Assembly: GCA_019038815.1 (NCBI GenBank)
Contig: JAHOYS010000258.1
Coordinates: 1-34,776 of the forward strand
DNA: 34,776 bases
Direction of reading: 5' to 3'
Source of the DNA: Desulfobacterales bacterium
GTDB lineage: Bacteria; Desulfobacterota; Desulfobacteria; Desulfobacterales; Desulfobacteraceae
The position numbers and the translations under genes were made by a program. The notes below the pieces were generated by a model. That model was not told the origin of the DNA, made no database searches, and saw only the letters and a list, made by a program, of their open reading frames with translations. Each line of letters opens with the position of its first letter. Within the stretch, counting starts at the first letter, position 1. Shown piece after piece: positions 1 through 6,518 of this stretch.

Positions 1-55
1 ATTTTTCTGTATTCATTTATCTTTATCCTTTATTTAGTTTATGCTCCTGATGCTA
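1..55. repeat. Terminal direct repeat, left copy (circular assembly overlap)
   Basis: Bases 1-55 are identical to bases 34722-34776. An exact overlap of this length at both ends is the usual sign that a contig closes into a circle, and 55 is a common assembly word length. The start codon and Shine-Dalgarno sequence of the 118-aa gene at 34381-34737 lie in this overlap. I infer an assembly overlap and not a biological terminal repeat. Confidence 0.95.
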
Positions 56-114
56 CGATGAATCAAATATTTTAATGCCTCTTCTATGTCGTCTAATCTC
101 TTTTCTATATCCAT
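34..114 (-). CDS. Small hypothetical protein, 26 aa
   Basis: An ATG at 114 follows the stop of the upstream glycosyltransferase (117) by two bases and is preceded by an AAGGA Shine-Dalgarno sequence inside that gene. The 26-residue product starts MDIEKRLDDIEEALKYL, an amphipathic, probably coiled-coil helix, and ends in TAA at 34. Across the circle junction the next gene, the 118-aa protein, follows with its own AAGGA site. The family is not recognised. The tight coupling and good ribosome site argue that it is real. Confidence 0.5.
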   Translation of the reverse strand: MDIEKRLDDIEEALKYLIHRSIRSIN

Positions 115-116
115 TT

Positions 117-698
117 TCAATTCCTTTTATTATGTTTTCTTTTATTTCTGTATTGGTAAAAATATATTGGAGGGTCTTCTATCATCACCTCTGAATGTAA
201 ATGGCCTCTAAGTGCAAAAGAGTAGTCTCTATCCTCACCATGAGAAACCTCCTTAAATGGACAGAGAGCCGCTATCTCTCTTTTGACGGGGTTAAGGTGG
301 TTTGGACAACGATAGGCCGTTACAGACCCCTTCTGCGGCCTTATATGGGTATACCATGAGCTAATAGCAAGGCTGTGTATGAAATTTATGGGATTTTTAC
401 CATTTGTTGTCATTTGACCTTTGAATCCAACCACGTCTGGACAAGTAGTGGTGGCTTCTAAAATGAGTGGGATGTACCGAGAATCAACCCAGTCGTCGTC
501 ATCAATAAACGATATGTACGGGGCTGTGGCTTGTGCGATGAGTTGATTGCGTTTGTAACCTATACTATGCTTTTCGCCGGGCTGAATAATAATTTCTACC
601 TCATCCGACCTCTCTTGTGACTGCAAAAAAGAGACAAGCTTTTTCACCATGCTTGTTCGTCTGCGGATAGTGGGAATCAAAATAGATAATTTATTCAT
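117..698 (-). CDS. Glycosyltransferase family 2-like, GT-A fold
   Basis: The 193-aa protein starts MNKLSILIPTIRRR, the usual first beta strand of GT-A family 2 enzymes. It carries FIDDDDW near residue 75, a DXD-type metal and nucleotide-sugar site, and a GEDRDY element further on that fits the acceptor-side acidic motif. Such enzymes move a sugar from a nucleotide-sugar donor to an acceptor; the acceptor here is unknown. The ATG at 698 is chosen because it overlaps the end of the upstream gene (stop at 691-693); an upstream in-frame start would add 13 poorly supported residues. It belongs to the modification block that crosses the circle junction. Confidence 0.8.
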   Translation of the reverse strand: MNKLSILIPTIRRRTSMVKKLVSFLQSQERSDEVEIIIQPGEKHSIGYKRNQLIAQATAPYISFIDDDDWVDSRYIPLILEATTTCPDVVGFKGQMTTNGKNPINFIHSLAISSWYTHIRPQKGSVTAYRCPNHLNPVKREIAALCPFKEVSHGEDRDYSFALRGHLHSEVMIEDPPIYFYQYRNKRKHNKRN

Positions 699-1308
699 TA
701 TTCCACTCCGTGAAATTTTTTTGTTCTGTACGAGCATAGGATGTAGTTGCTAAAAAATCTCTACCTATGTCTTCGAGTACAACTGCTGTGGGCCAATGCT
801 TTGACCTAAAAGAAACTTGATGAATCTGCCATTCTGGGTTTAAATCTGGTGTGAGTATGGCGGCAATCTTTTTGGTCACAGCAGAAAACGTCAAAATTGG
901 GGATAAATTAAATTTATATTTAAAACTCCGGTATGCTCTCAAGTTGATAGCGTCAAGGCGGCGTAAATCACACTTTTTGCGAATGATATCAAAATTAATT
1001 TTGTGCAGCAGGAGCCAATCACACTCACAATGAAAAACGTATTTGCGATTATTTTCTTCATGTTCCCACACACTCTTGACAGCCATCGGGAAATTGGGCC
1101 ATGGGTTTTCTATAAAATAAATCTCCTCAAAATATTTGTAGAAGACAGATTTGACGGCAGAGATGTGTTGTGGCTCAAATATATCCAAGTTTACTATGGC
1201 CTTGGATGGTAACCCTAGGTTGCGAGAGAAGGACGCCAAAGACCGTTCGATGATGGTGTCCCTACCACCTATGACGCATTCTGTAGTTGTAAAAGTCGTG
1301 TTATCCAT
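691..1308 (-). CDS. Putative glycosyltransferase-like protein, 205 aa
   Basis: The product starts MDNTTFTTTECVIGGRD and has the alternating strand-helix pattern of a nucleotide-diphospho-sugar transferase. HCECDW near residue 93 sits where a DXD-like motif is expected. Assignment rests on this pattern and on its place between a sigma-like gene and a clear family 2 enzyme, so it is weaker than for its neighbour. The start overlaps the stop of the upstream gene (ATGGATAA), indicating translational coupling. Confidence 0.5.
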   Translation of the reverse strand: MDNTTFTTTECVIGGRDTIIERSLASFSRNLGLPSKAIVNLDIFEPQHISAVKSVFYKYFEEIYFIENPWPNFPMAVKSVWEHEENNRKYVFHCECDWLLLHKINFDIIRKKCDLRRLDAINLRAYRSFKYKFNLSPILTFSAVTKKIAAILTPDLNPEWQIHQVSFRSKHWPTAVVLEDIGRDFLATTSYARTEQKNFTEWNNE

Positions 1309-1756
1309 TATATTTATTTTTCAATTGCTTTATAGCTGATGCATATATGTCACGGCAAATTTCTACGTTGAGATTTAATTTCTCTGACACTTCTGTCCAA
1401 GTTTTGTTTTCCCATAGCCGTGCATATACAATCTCTTTGCCGGTTGGTCCTAGACTATCCATTATGGTCTCCACTACGGTCTGAATATCTGGGTCTTTTT
1501 CTTTAGATGATAAATAATCGAAGTCACGATTAGTAGAGTACTTTTTTTGTTTTTGTTCTGCACTTTTAATTTGTTTGTGTGCCTCAAGTAGGCACAACCT
1601 GCTCGATGCCGATACTCCATCTTTTATACTGCTAAGCGTTTTTACGATTGCCAAGGTGGCAATACCAACTCTATCCTCATAAGAGACACAACTTGACCGA
1701 AATTTAGCAGCTATCCATTTTGAAAATTTAAGAATGTCTTCCCCACCTGTTTCCAC
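1301..1756 (-). CDS. Putative phage sigma-70-like factor, 151 aa
   Basis: The C-terminal part (about residues 100-148) resembles sigma region 4: LGPTGKEIVYARLWENKTW, then TEVSEKLNLNVEICRDIY, a plausible helix-turn-helix, ending in a basic helix. The segment around residues 24-42 (VSYEDRVGIATLAIVKTL) resembles the start of region 2. It could redirect host RNA polymerase to phage promoters, which would matter because I see no obvious late promoter. The start is GTG overlapping the upstream stop (TAGTG), with AAGGAG five bases before it. It could instead be a non-sigma HTH regulator. Confidence 0.5.
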   Translation of the reverse strand: METGGEDILKFSKWIAAKFRSSCVSYEDRVGIATLAIVKTLSSIKDGVSASSRLCLLEAHKQIKSAEQKQKKYSTNRDFDYLSSKEKDPDIQTVVETIMDSLGPTGKEIVYARLWENKTWTEVSEKLNLNVEICRDIYASAIKQLKNKYNG

Positions 1757-2220
1757 TACTTCTCCTTAAATTTTTCTGTAACGTCTTGTAGCTTAGATAG
1801 GTTACTGCGATAACTGGCCATCAACCGTGAAAATTCTTTTTCCTTTTGCAGGGTGTGAACTTTATCCGCCAATCGAGGGGCAAGCCTTTTGAATAACAAA
1901 GAACTTTTGGTATAGTACCAGCCCTTTTCTTTATCAATCGCTGACCAGAAACGCTCATCCGAATGGCCATCAAACCCGTACTTGTGAATGAGAATAGTTT
2001 TTTCATCTTCTGTACACATAGCAAATAACTCTTTTACGGTTGCTTCACGCATTTCCCGTTCTTCGGTCTCCTCTGCCGTTTCATACTGTTCAGGCTCGCA
2101 GTCGTCCATGTCTCTCCTTGTCTTGTGGTCAAAACGCTCCTTGCCGTTACCACGCCATCTGTGCGGTGTGCATATCGTACACCTTACGCTTCTTTTGCTT
2201 TTCTTTCTTTTATAATTCAA
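1756..2220 (-). CDS. Conserved-looking hypothetical protein, 154 aa
   Basis: The N-terminus is strongly basic and holds CTICTPHRWRGNGKERFDHK, a CxxC...H arrangement seen in small phage zinc or nucleic-acid-binding proteins. The middle reads TEDEKTILIHKYGFDG (about residue 70), which resembles the first helix of sigma region 4, but no full region follows. The most upstream start is TTG overlapping the previous gene; a later ATG would remove the CxxC part. Its direct coupling to the sigma-like gene suggests a regulatory partner, but this is only inference. Confidence 0.55.
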   Translation of the reverse strand: MNYKRKKSKRSVRCTICTPHRWRGNGKERFDHKTRRDMDDCEPEQYETAEETEEREMREATVKELFAMCTEDEKTILIHKYGFDGHSDERFWSAIDKEKGWYYTKSSLLFKRLAPRLADKVHTLQKEKEFSRLMASYRSNLSKLQDVTEKFKEK

Positions 2221-2395
2221 CGTCTTCTAATAATTTATTTAAAAGTTTAAACCTTACCAGATTCAATTGGTCGTTTTGATTTACCGCTTCTCTATCTTCG
2301 TCTCGCTCTATCAAAACGTTAATACGGTTTGAATCTTCAATTCCGTTAATTTTTTTTAGCAATTCTAAAATTTGGTCGATTGTTTCTAATGTCAT
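2210..2395 (-). CDS. Small acidic helical protein, 61 aa
   Basis: The ATG at 2395 is preceded by AAGGAGAAATC, a strong ribosome site, and overlaps the stop of the HNH gene. The 61 residues are mostly charged and leucine-rich with heptad spacing (for example IDQILELLKKINGIED), predicting a short coiled coil. No family is recognised. It ends 10 bp inside the next gene. Confidence 0.6.
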   Translation of the reverse strand: MTLETIDQILELLKKINGIEDSNRINVLIERDEDREAVNQNDQLNLVRFKLLNKLLEDVEL

Positions 2396-2724
2396 GATTT
2401 CTCCTTAAGTAACTTTTCATACACAGATATATATGAAGGCGGTTTTGTTTTTTTGTAAGAATAATTTTTTATTTTTAAAAAAAGTTTTGGTCGGTTTTCT
2501 TTGAGCCACTCGCTGAACCAGACACCATTGCGGTGGGCTGAGAGAAAAGAAAATGAGTGACAACCAGCACAAAGTAATAGCCCTTCGCCGAACGGCCAAT
2601 ATTTTCTGTCAACCAGATGGTGAGAATTAAGGTGGTATTCACTGCCGCATACGACACAAACTTTGTCTCGCTCCTTGATAATCTCTGCCCAGAGTTTTAG
2701 GCATTTTTTTCTTGTGTATTTCAT
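2392..2724 (-). CDS. HNH nuclease-like zinc protein, 110 aa
   Basis: CVVCGSEYHLNSHHLVDRKY (residues about 23-42) followed by LLLCAGCHSF gives two CxxC pairs around an SHH motif, the beta-beta-alpha zinc architecture of HNH endonucleases. The C-terminal FSEWLKENRP segment is seen in small phage HNH/NinG-like proteins. Such proteins nick or cleave DNA in recombination, packaging or homing; which applies here is unclear. It is coupled to the preceding zinc protein by ATGA overlap and lies in the early gene group after the primase. Confidence 0.7.
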   Translation of the reverse strand: MKYTRKKCLKLWAEIIKERDKVCVVCGSEYHLNSHHLVDRKYWPFGEGLLLCAGCHSFSFLSAHRNGVWFSEWLKENRPKLFLKIKNYSYKKTKPPSYISVYEKLLKEKS

Positions 2725-2924
2725 AATTTGTTTAGTTGTTCGTGTATTTCACGATGGCACTTAACACAAACCCAAGTTATTTCAAGTGGTTTGGAATAAT
2801 CATCATGATGAGCTTCTATTCTAGTTTTGGGCCTTTCCTCACAAATAGAACAAACTTTTGGTTTCACTAAGCCGCTACGAACCATTCCGCTTATTTTTAA
2901 TCCACATTTAGTACAATATTTCAT
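2721..2924 (-). CDS. Small HNH-like zinc-binding protein, 67 aa
   Basis: Four CxxC/CxxH-type pairs are visible: CTKC at the N-terminus, CSIC, and CVKCH near the end, with AHHDDYSKPLEITWVCVKCH forming a compact HNH-like core. Full catalytic HNH enzymes are longer, so this may be a minimal or degenerate form or a DNA-binding zinc protein. The ATG lies only a few bases from the predicted start of transcription and has no Shine-Dalgarno sequence, so the gene may be expressed from a near-leaderless message. Confidence 0.65.
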   Translation of the reverse strand: MKYCTKCGLKISGMVRSGLVKPKVCSICEERPKTRIEAHHDDYSKPLEITWVCVKCHREIHEQLNKL

Positions 2925-2933
2925 ATAATATAT

Positions 2934-2961
2934 AATATACTTTATTTTACAAATATTGCAA
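2934..2961 (-). promoter_or_regulatory. Promoter for the 67-aa/HNH gene group
   Basis: On the minus strand TTGCAA (2961-2956) and TATATT (2939-2934) are separated by 16 bp. The predicted start site is near 2927, three bases from the ATG at 2924, giving a near-leaderless transcript. The promoter lies just past the terminator at 2977-3001, so it restarts transcription. Confidence 0.55.
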
Positions 2962-2969
2962 ATAAAAAA

Positions 2970-3001
2970 TAAAAAAAAGAGAAGTCCATTGGACTTCTCT
3001 T
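2970..3001 (-). terminator. Rho-independent terminator after the 73-aa gene
   Basis: An 11-bp perfect stem (2977-2987 with 2991-3001) with a 3-base loop is followed on the minus strand by a run of eight T and then more T-rich sequence. This is a textbook intrinsic terminator for leftward transcripts. Confidence 0.9.
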
Positions 3002-3004
3002 CTC

Positions 3005-3044
3005 AGGTTGAGGATTTGAAAGGTTAGGAAAAACTCCTCAACCT
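3005..3044 (-). other. Second hairpin in the 3' region of the 73-aa transcript
   Basis: Arms AGGTTGAGGA (3005-3014) and TCCTCAACCT (3035-3044) are perfectly complementary over 10 bp with a 20-base loop. The hairpin sits just before the terminator, so the transcript would end with two tandem stems. It may stabilise or process the message, or mark a small RNA. Confidence 0.6.
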
Positions 3045-3074
3045 TCACCTCGACGGGCAAATTTTGGCATACAC

Positions 3075-3130
3075 GCCTTGCTAAATCTGCCTTGCTAAAT
3101 CTGCCTTGCTAAATCTGCCTTGCTAAATCT
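3075..3130. repeat. Tandem repeat, 4 x 14 bp
   Basis: GCCTTGCTAAATCT occurs four times head to tail. The array covers the last codons and stop of the 73-aa gene. The 14-bp unit is not a multiple of three, so copy number changes the end of the protein. Confidence 0.95.
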
Positions 3131-3330
3131 TCTGAGCCCAATCTTTTCCTTACAAGGATATCAAGCTCTTCCTCCCAAATAGTTTTCATTTTAAAAGAAA
3201 TGTCGTAGTCCTCATAGTAAATTTCATCATCAGTAACCCAACCCTGAGAATTTGCGAATAAAAGTTCTTCCTCGGTAAGCTCCATATCTTCGTCATAAAA
3301 CCATTCTGTGAATTTTGCTTTTGTAATCAT
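3109..3330 (-). CDS. Acidic hypothetical protein, 73 aa, stand-alone cassette
   Basis: The product starts MITKAKFTEWFYDEDMELTE and is very acidic with many aromatic residues. Acidic small phage proteins often bind and inhibit host proteins or mimic DNA, but nothing here proves that. It has its own promoter (3363-3390), a ribosome site (GAAAGG) and its own terminator, so it looks like a moron-type cassette within the early operon. The last codons and TAG stop fall inside the 14-bp tandem repeat. With only one repeat copy the frame would run on past the hairpins, so the C-terminus is set by the array. Confidence 0.7.
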   Translation of the reverse strand: MITKAKFTEWFYDEDMELTEEELLFANSQGWVTDDEIYYEDYDISFKMKTIWEEELDILVRKRLGSEDLARQI

Positions 3331-3362
3331 TTTTTTAACCTTTCGAGTTAATTGCTATACTT

Positions 3363-3390
3363 ATAATACACTTTTATATACGCTTGTCAA
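3363..3390 (-). promoter_or_regulatory. Sigma-70-type promoter of the 73-aa gene
   Basis: TTGACA (3390-3385) and TATTAT (3368-3363) lie 16 bp apart on the minus strand. This is the best consensus match in the window and is placed about 30 bp before the ATG at 3330. Confidence 0.75.
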
Positions 3391-3429
3391 ACAAAAAATC
3401 CTAAAAAACTTATTTTTTTTCTAAAATTT

Positions 3430-3572
3430 TTAAACGACCCTTATAGTTTTCACGTAAGATTCAAAATCAGGGTGGTTTTCATTTGCCATGTTTCATTTGC
3501 CATGTTTCATTTGCCATGTTTCATTTGCCATGTTTCATTTAAAATATTATCGTCTAATCCAAAATCCGTCAT
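3430..3572 (-). pseudogene. Small gene interrupted by 14-bp repeats
   Basis: An ATG at 3572 has a strong AAGGAG site just after the primase stop. The frame starts MTDFGLDDNILNE but enters the repeat array and stops at 3507 after 21 residues. If the four repeat units are removed, the same frame continues as NHPDFESYVKTIRVV and stops at 3430, giving a 28-aa protein. Within the last unit an ATG at 3489 restarts that C-terminal frame. I infer that repeat expansion split a small gene. Confidence 0.5.
3480..3540. repeat. Tandem repeat, 4 x 14 bp plus partial
   Basis: CATTTGCCATGTTT is repeated four times (3480-3535) and followed by a partial copy. The array interrupts a small reading frame (3430-3572). 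It could also be read as iterons near the primase gene, but the gene-interruption reading explains the flanks better. Confidence 0.95.
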
Positions 3573-3583
3573 GTTATTCTCCT

Positions 3584-4633
3584 TCATCTATAAATTTTTG
3601 TTTTTTGTAATTCTTTAAACAGAGCATCTGCACCATATTTAATTAACATATCATTCCAGTCTTTACAACCTTTTGATGGGTGAATATATTCAATATTTCC
3701 CCTCGACATTCTAGATAACAAATATTCACATATTTTCTTAGCGGCTCTGATTCCTACCATATCATTATCGAGTGCTACAACAAACTTATAATTTTTAATT
3801 AGACTGTATTGTTTTAAACTAATCTCTGCACAGCCCAAAGCCACTCCATTGAGTCCTACTATGGATATTGCCTTTGCGTCGAACTCACCCTCTGTTATGT
3901 AGATTGTAGAACCATCTGTCGGCCACGTCCCAGCCATATATACCACGTCGCTCTTACCGGGAGAATTTAACCCTTTAGTTGGGGCCAAATATTTTGGTGG
4001 TCCTTCATATTTCTTCATCTTAACAATATCCATATATCTGCCGTTAAAATAAACCAATTTACCCTCTGGGTCATAATAAGGAATTATAATTCTATTCGCA
4101 TGTTTACCTCTAGAGCAAATATACATCTCATCAATAGGTAGGCAGCGACCATTAAGTAGGCAGCGACCATTAAGTATACCAACAGCCTTATCCCTCATGT
4201 GAGACTCTACAGTGTCCTCTCCTGAAGGTATATCGGTAAGCTTGTAGGTGTGCTCGGGTAAATTTATTTTAACCTGAGTGAAACCACAGACAATCTCATC
4301 ACTCATCTTTGCTTCTAACGCCCAACGATATGACATATAATCTGGATTGCTGTGATTGTCCACATACCTGCCTTCACCACAAACTTTTGCCATAGCTTCT
4401 TTTTTACTACAGCCATCTATTTCCATAATTAAATGATATAACCTTTTGCCACTACCCTTACGACTCACCTGACAAAAAAAAGTTCCTTTTTCCACATTAA
4501 TATATAGCTTCTTTTTCCTTGACTCACAATGAGGAGAAACTGAATAAAGCTCAGTGCCATTATCTTTTACTTCTCCAAAATTAGATTCCATATAGTTCAA
4601 AACTTTGTCTTTATTATATTCTTCATTCATCAT
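3584..4633 (-). CDS. DnaG-like TOPRIM primase, 349 aa
   Basis: This is probably the phage primase that makes RNA primers for replication with the neighbouring helicase. The TOPRIM domain is clear: ITEGEFDA (about 246-253) carries the catalytic glutamate, VVALDND (285-291) the DxD-type metal site, and KDWNDML (324-330) is typical of phage primases. The N-terminal zinc-ribbon position reads SPHC (33-36) and FFCQVS (52-57), so two of the usual four cysteines are replaced and zinc binding may be altered or lost. An in-frame duplication gives LNGRCLLNGRCL at about 154-165. It lies downstream of the helicase gene and upstream of the 14-bp repeats. Confidence 0.85.
   Translation of the reverse strand: MMNEEYNKDKVLNYMESNFGEVKDNGTELYSVSPHCESRKKKLYINVEKGTFFCQVSRKGSGKRLYHLIMEIDGCSKKEAMAKVCGEGRYVDNHSNPDYMSYRWALEAKMSDEIVCGFTQVKINLPEHTYKLTDIPSGEDTVESHMRDKAVGILNGRCLLNGRCLPIDEMYICSRGKHANRIIIPYYDPEGKLVYFNGRYMDIVKMKKYEGPPKYLAPTKGLNSPGKSDVVYMAGTWPTDGSTIYITEGEFDAKAISIVGLNGVALGCAEISLKQYSLIKNYKFVVALDNDMVGIRAAKKICEYLLSRMSRGNIEYIHPSKGCKDWNDMLIKYGADALFKELQKTKIYR
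4139..4174. repeat. In-frame tandem duplication, 2 x 18 bp, in the primase gene
   Basis: TAGGCAGCGACCATTAAG occurs twice in a row. It adds six residues (LNGRCL) between the zinc-ribbon-like region and the TOPRIM domain without breaking the frame. Confidence 0.95.
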
Positions 4634-4646
4634 ATCTTTTTCTTCT

Positions 4647-4694
4647 TTTCCTTACTAATTTCCTTACTAATTTCCTTACTAATTTGCTTACGAA
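4647..4694. repeat. Tandem repeat, 3 x 12 bp plus one diverged copy
   Basis: TTTCCTTACTAA is repeated three times and then once as TTTGCTTACGAA. On the minus strand each unit contains AAGGA, so the array multiplies a Shine-Dalgarno-like sequence just upstream of the primase start at 4633. Confidence 0.9.
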
Positions 4695-4734
4695 GACAAC
4701 TTGTAAAATCTCATGGCCCTTAGTGTTTTAACTT

Positions 4735-4756
4735 GGCACACTCTAAAGTGTGTGCC
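4735..4756 (-). other. Inverted repeat between helicase and primase genes
   Basis: GGCACAC (4735-4741) and GTGTGCC (4750-4756) can form a 7-bp stem with an 8-base loop. No T run follows on either strand, so it is not a clear terminator. The 199-bp gap holds this hairpin, the 12-bp repeats and a 23-codon ORF of doubtful reality. A role in replication initiation or message processing is possible. Confidence 0.5.
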
Positions 4757-4832
4757 TTAACGTGTCAACGACGGTCTGAGGTCATCTAAGTCTTTATTCC
4801 ACAGTTGTTTAACGTGGTCTAAAAGCATTTAA

Positions 4833-6518
4833 TCAACGACCTTTTTTTTCAAGCAACGTTTCTCTGTAATATACATCAGGTATTGATGCATTTTTAGATA
4901 GGTTCATTTGACATATTTTTATTTTTTCTTTCAACCTTATCAGGGTGTTAGTCATCAACGTTTTAGTCATGTTTTTAATCTTCTTTTCAGGTTTACATGT
5001 TTTAGGATTTTTATATTCAGTGACGTATTTTATATTTAATTTTTGTAAATCTGACTTAGAAACGCCGGTGTCTCTATTTACCTCAGATGCGGTTAGTATT
5101 GGAATATGTTTAAGCAACGCATTTTCTTGCAAGGAGTTTTCTTCGTCCTTTTCTTTATGCTTTTCTCCAGCAACGGTGCCCTCATATTCAAGAATTAGAT
5201 TAGACTTATTATTTTTAAGTTCAATAGATTTTGTTTTAATTATTATTTCTGGTAGTATTGGTGTAGATTTTGTTTTTATGTATTTTAAATTAAGTTTAGA
5301 TGGTGAACCTTTTGTTTCAAAGGTCCAGTGGATATCAGCATTTAAAGCACCACTGCCTCTGGGGCCAGAGCCAGCGTTGTTGGTGTGATGGATTATTATT
5401 ACTGTAGCACCATCCCACATACGTTTTAATTCATCTGCGACGTTAACAAATATACCCATGGCTGCTGAATCATTTTCACTTATCCCACCCCAACATCTAT
5501 GAAGCGTATCAATGATTACTAATTTTGGAGTAACTTTTGGGTGCTTCTTTTTCAATGCATCAACAAACATTCTGGCTAGGTTCGGAGTTTCAACAAAGTT
5601 TTCTGGTCTATCATATACAATAAAGTCATCATTCGCCAGAACATATTTGTTTGCCTTTTCCCAAGCCTGCCTTCTTTCTTTGATTTCGTGTTGACCTTCT
5701 GCTGCAATATAAAATACGGAGCCTATATGGGAATTATTAACTTTATATTTGCCCAGGAATGGTAGCCCTGAGCATACACTACAAGCCATGTGGCCAGCTA
5801 GATAGGATTTTAACGTACCGGACATACCATAAATCATTCCAAGAGTATCATTATGGAAGAAGTCCTTTATAATCCATTCTTTATCCTCCATATCATCTTG
5901 TTTTTTCTTGTCTAATATGTGGTTAGACATGTTATCTTTAGAAGATAAATTCATAATTGTAGACATATTACTTAGATGAGTCTCATAATCATCTACAGTT
6001 ATTTTTTCTCCTTCATCAGTTTTTACATTTATTAATCTATCAAATTCTCTACGCTCTTCACTGATACTCCTATCTCTTATAAACTCATCTATATGGTCAG
6101 TAATATAGAGTGTAGTGCCCTCTGTAAGTGGGTTAGAGAGAATTTTCTCTAGTTGGTGAGTTGCCTCTGATATTAGGGTATGAGCGTTATCTTCTAATTT
6201 AAAATGATTTCTTATCTCTTTAATAATAATCTTTTTTTCAGGAAGACCGGGATATTTATCATTAAAATCATGTGCAATTTTTACAAAGAGAGCTTGATTG
6301 CTATTTTTAAAAATGCCCGGTTTATCTAAATAAATTAGATTTGCGGTATTAGATGCGTCGGTAAGAATGACTGTACATACATCAAACGGGTCATACTGAA
6401 TTCTTCTTTCTTTAATTTCTTCTTCGTCTAAATCAAAAGTGGGTTCGTGATTTTCTACTAATTTAATATTTGCCTTAGACGCTTTGTACATCTCCTCAAA
6501 TTCATTTTTACTTTCCAT
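4833..6518 (-). CDS. RepA/AAA_25-type replicative helicase ATPase, 561 aa
   Basis: The ATPase core resembles RecA-fold helicases of the RepA/AAA_25 family, which form hexamers and unwind DNA at the fork. From the ATG at 6518: Walker A GMSGTLKS (about 231-238), Walker B KLVIIDTLHR (about 332-341), and sensor VIIIHHTN followed by GPRGSGAL (about 373-393). The N-terminal 200 residues have no recognised motif and may bind a partner or primase. The ATG at 6518 is chosen because GGAGG precedes it; it overlaps the end of the small upstream gene. With the primase it forms the replication module; no DNA polymerase is visible, so host polymerase is probably used. Confidence 0.85.
   Translation of the reverse strand: MESKNEFEEMYKASKANIKLVENHEPTFDLDEEEIKERRIQYDPFDVCTVILTDASNTANLIYLDKPGIFKNSNQALFVKIAHDFNDKYPGLPEKKIIIKEIRNHFKLEDNAHTLISEATHQLEKILSNPLTEGTTLYITDHIDEFIRDRSISEERREFDRLINVKTDEGEKITVDDYETHLSNMSTIMNLSSKDNMSNHILDKKKQDDMEDKEWIIKDFFHNDTLGMIYGMSGTLKSYLAGHMACSVCSGLPFLGKYKVNNSHIGSVFYIAAEGQHEIKERRQAWEKANKYVLANDDFIVYDRPENFVETPNLARMFVDALKKKHPKVTPKLVIIDTLHRCWGGISENDSAAMGIFVNVADELKRMWDGATVIIIHHTNNAGSGPRGSGALNADIHWTFETKGSPSKLNLKYIKTKSTPILPEIIIKTKSIELKNNKSNLILEYEGTVAGEKHKEKDEENSLQENALLKHIPILTASEVNRDTGVSKSDLQKLNIKYVTEYKNPKTCKPEKKIKNMTKTLMTNTLIRLKEKIKICQMNLSKNASIPDVYYRETLLEKKGR

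Noticed and set aside
1-55. Biological direct terminal repeat
   Set aside because: The length equals a common assembly word size and splits an operon across the ends; true terminal repeats are usually longer or at a packaging site beside the terminase genes.
44-56. CTCCTGATGCTAC occurs also at 32950-32962
   Set aside because: A 13-bp match is expected by chance several times in a sequence of this length.
3480-3540. 14-bp repeats as replication-origin iterons
   Set aside because: The position near the primase is suggestive, but the repeats interrupt a small ORF and similar unrelated arrays occur all over the genome, so a general duplication process is the simpler explanation.
4763-4831. 23-codon minus-strand ORF after the helicase stop
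   Set aside because: The ribosome site is poor and there is no supporting motif; kept only as a remark in the gap description.
4945-5388. Open frame of 147 codons on the plus strand within the helicase gene
   Set aside because: Hydrophobic antisense shadow of a clear ATPase; no promoter or ribosome site.
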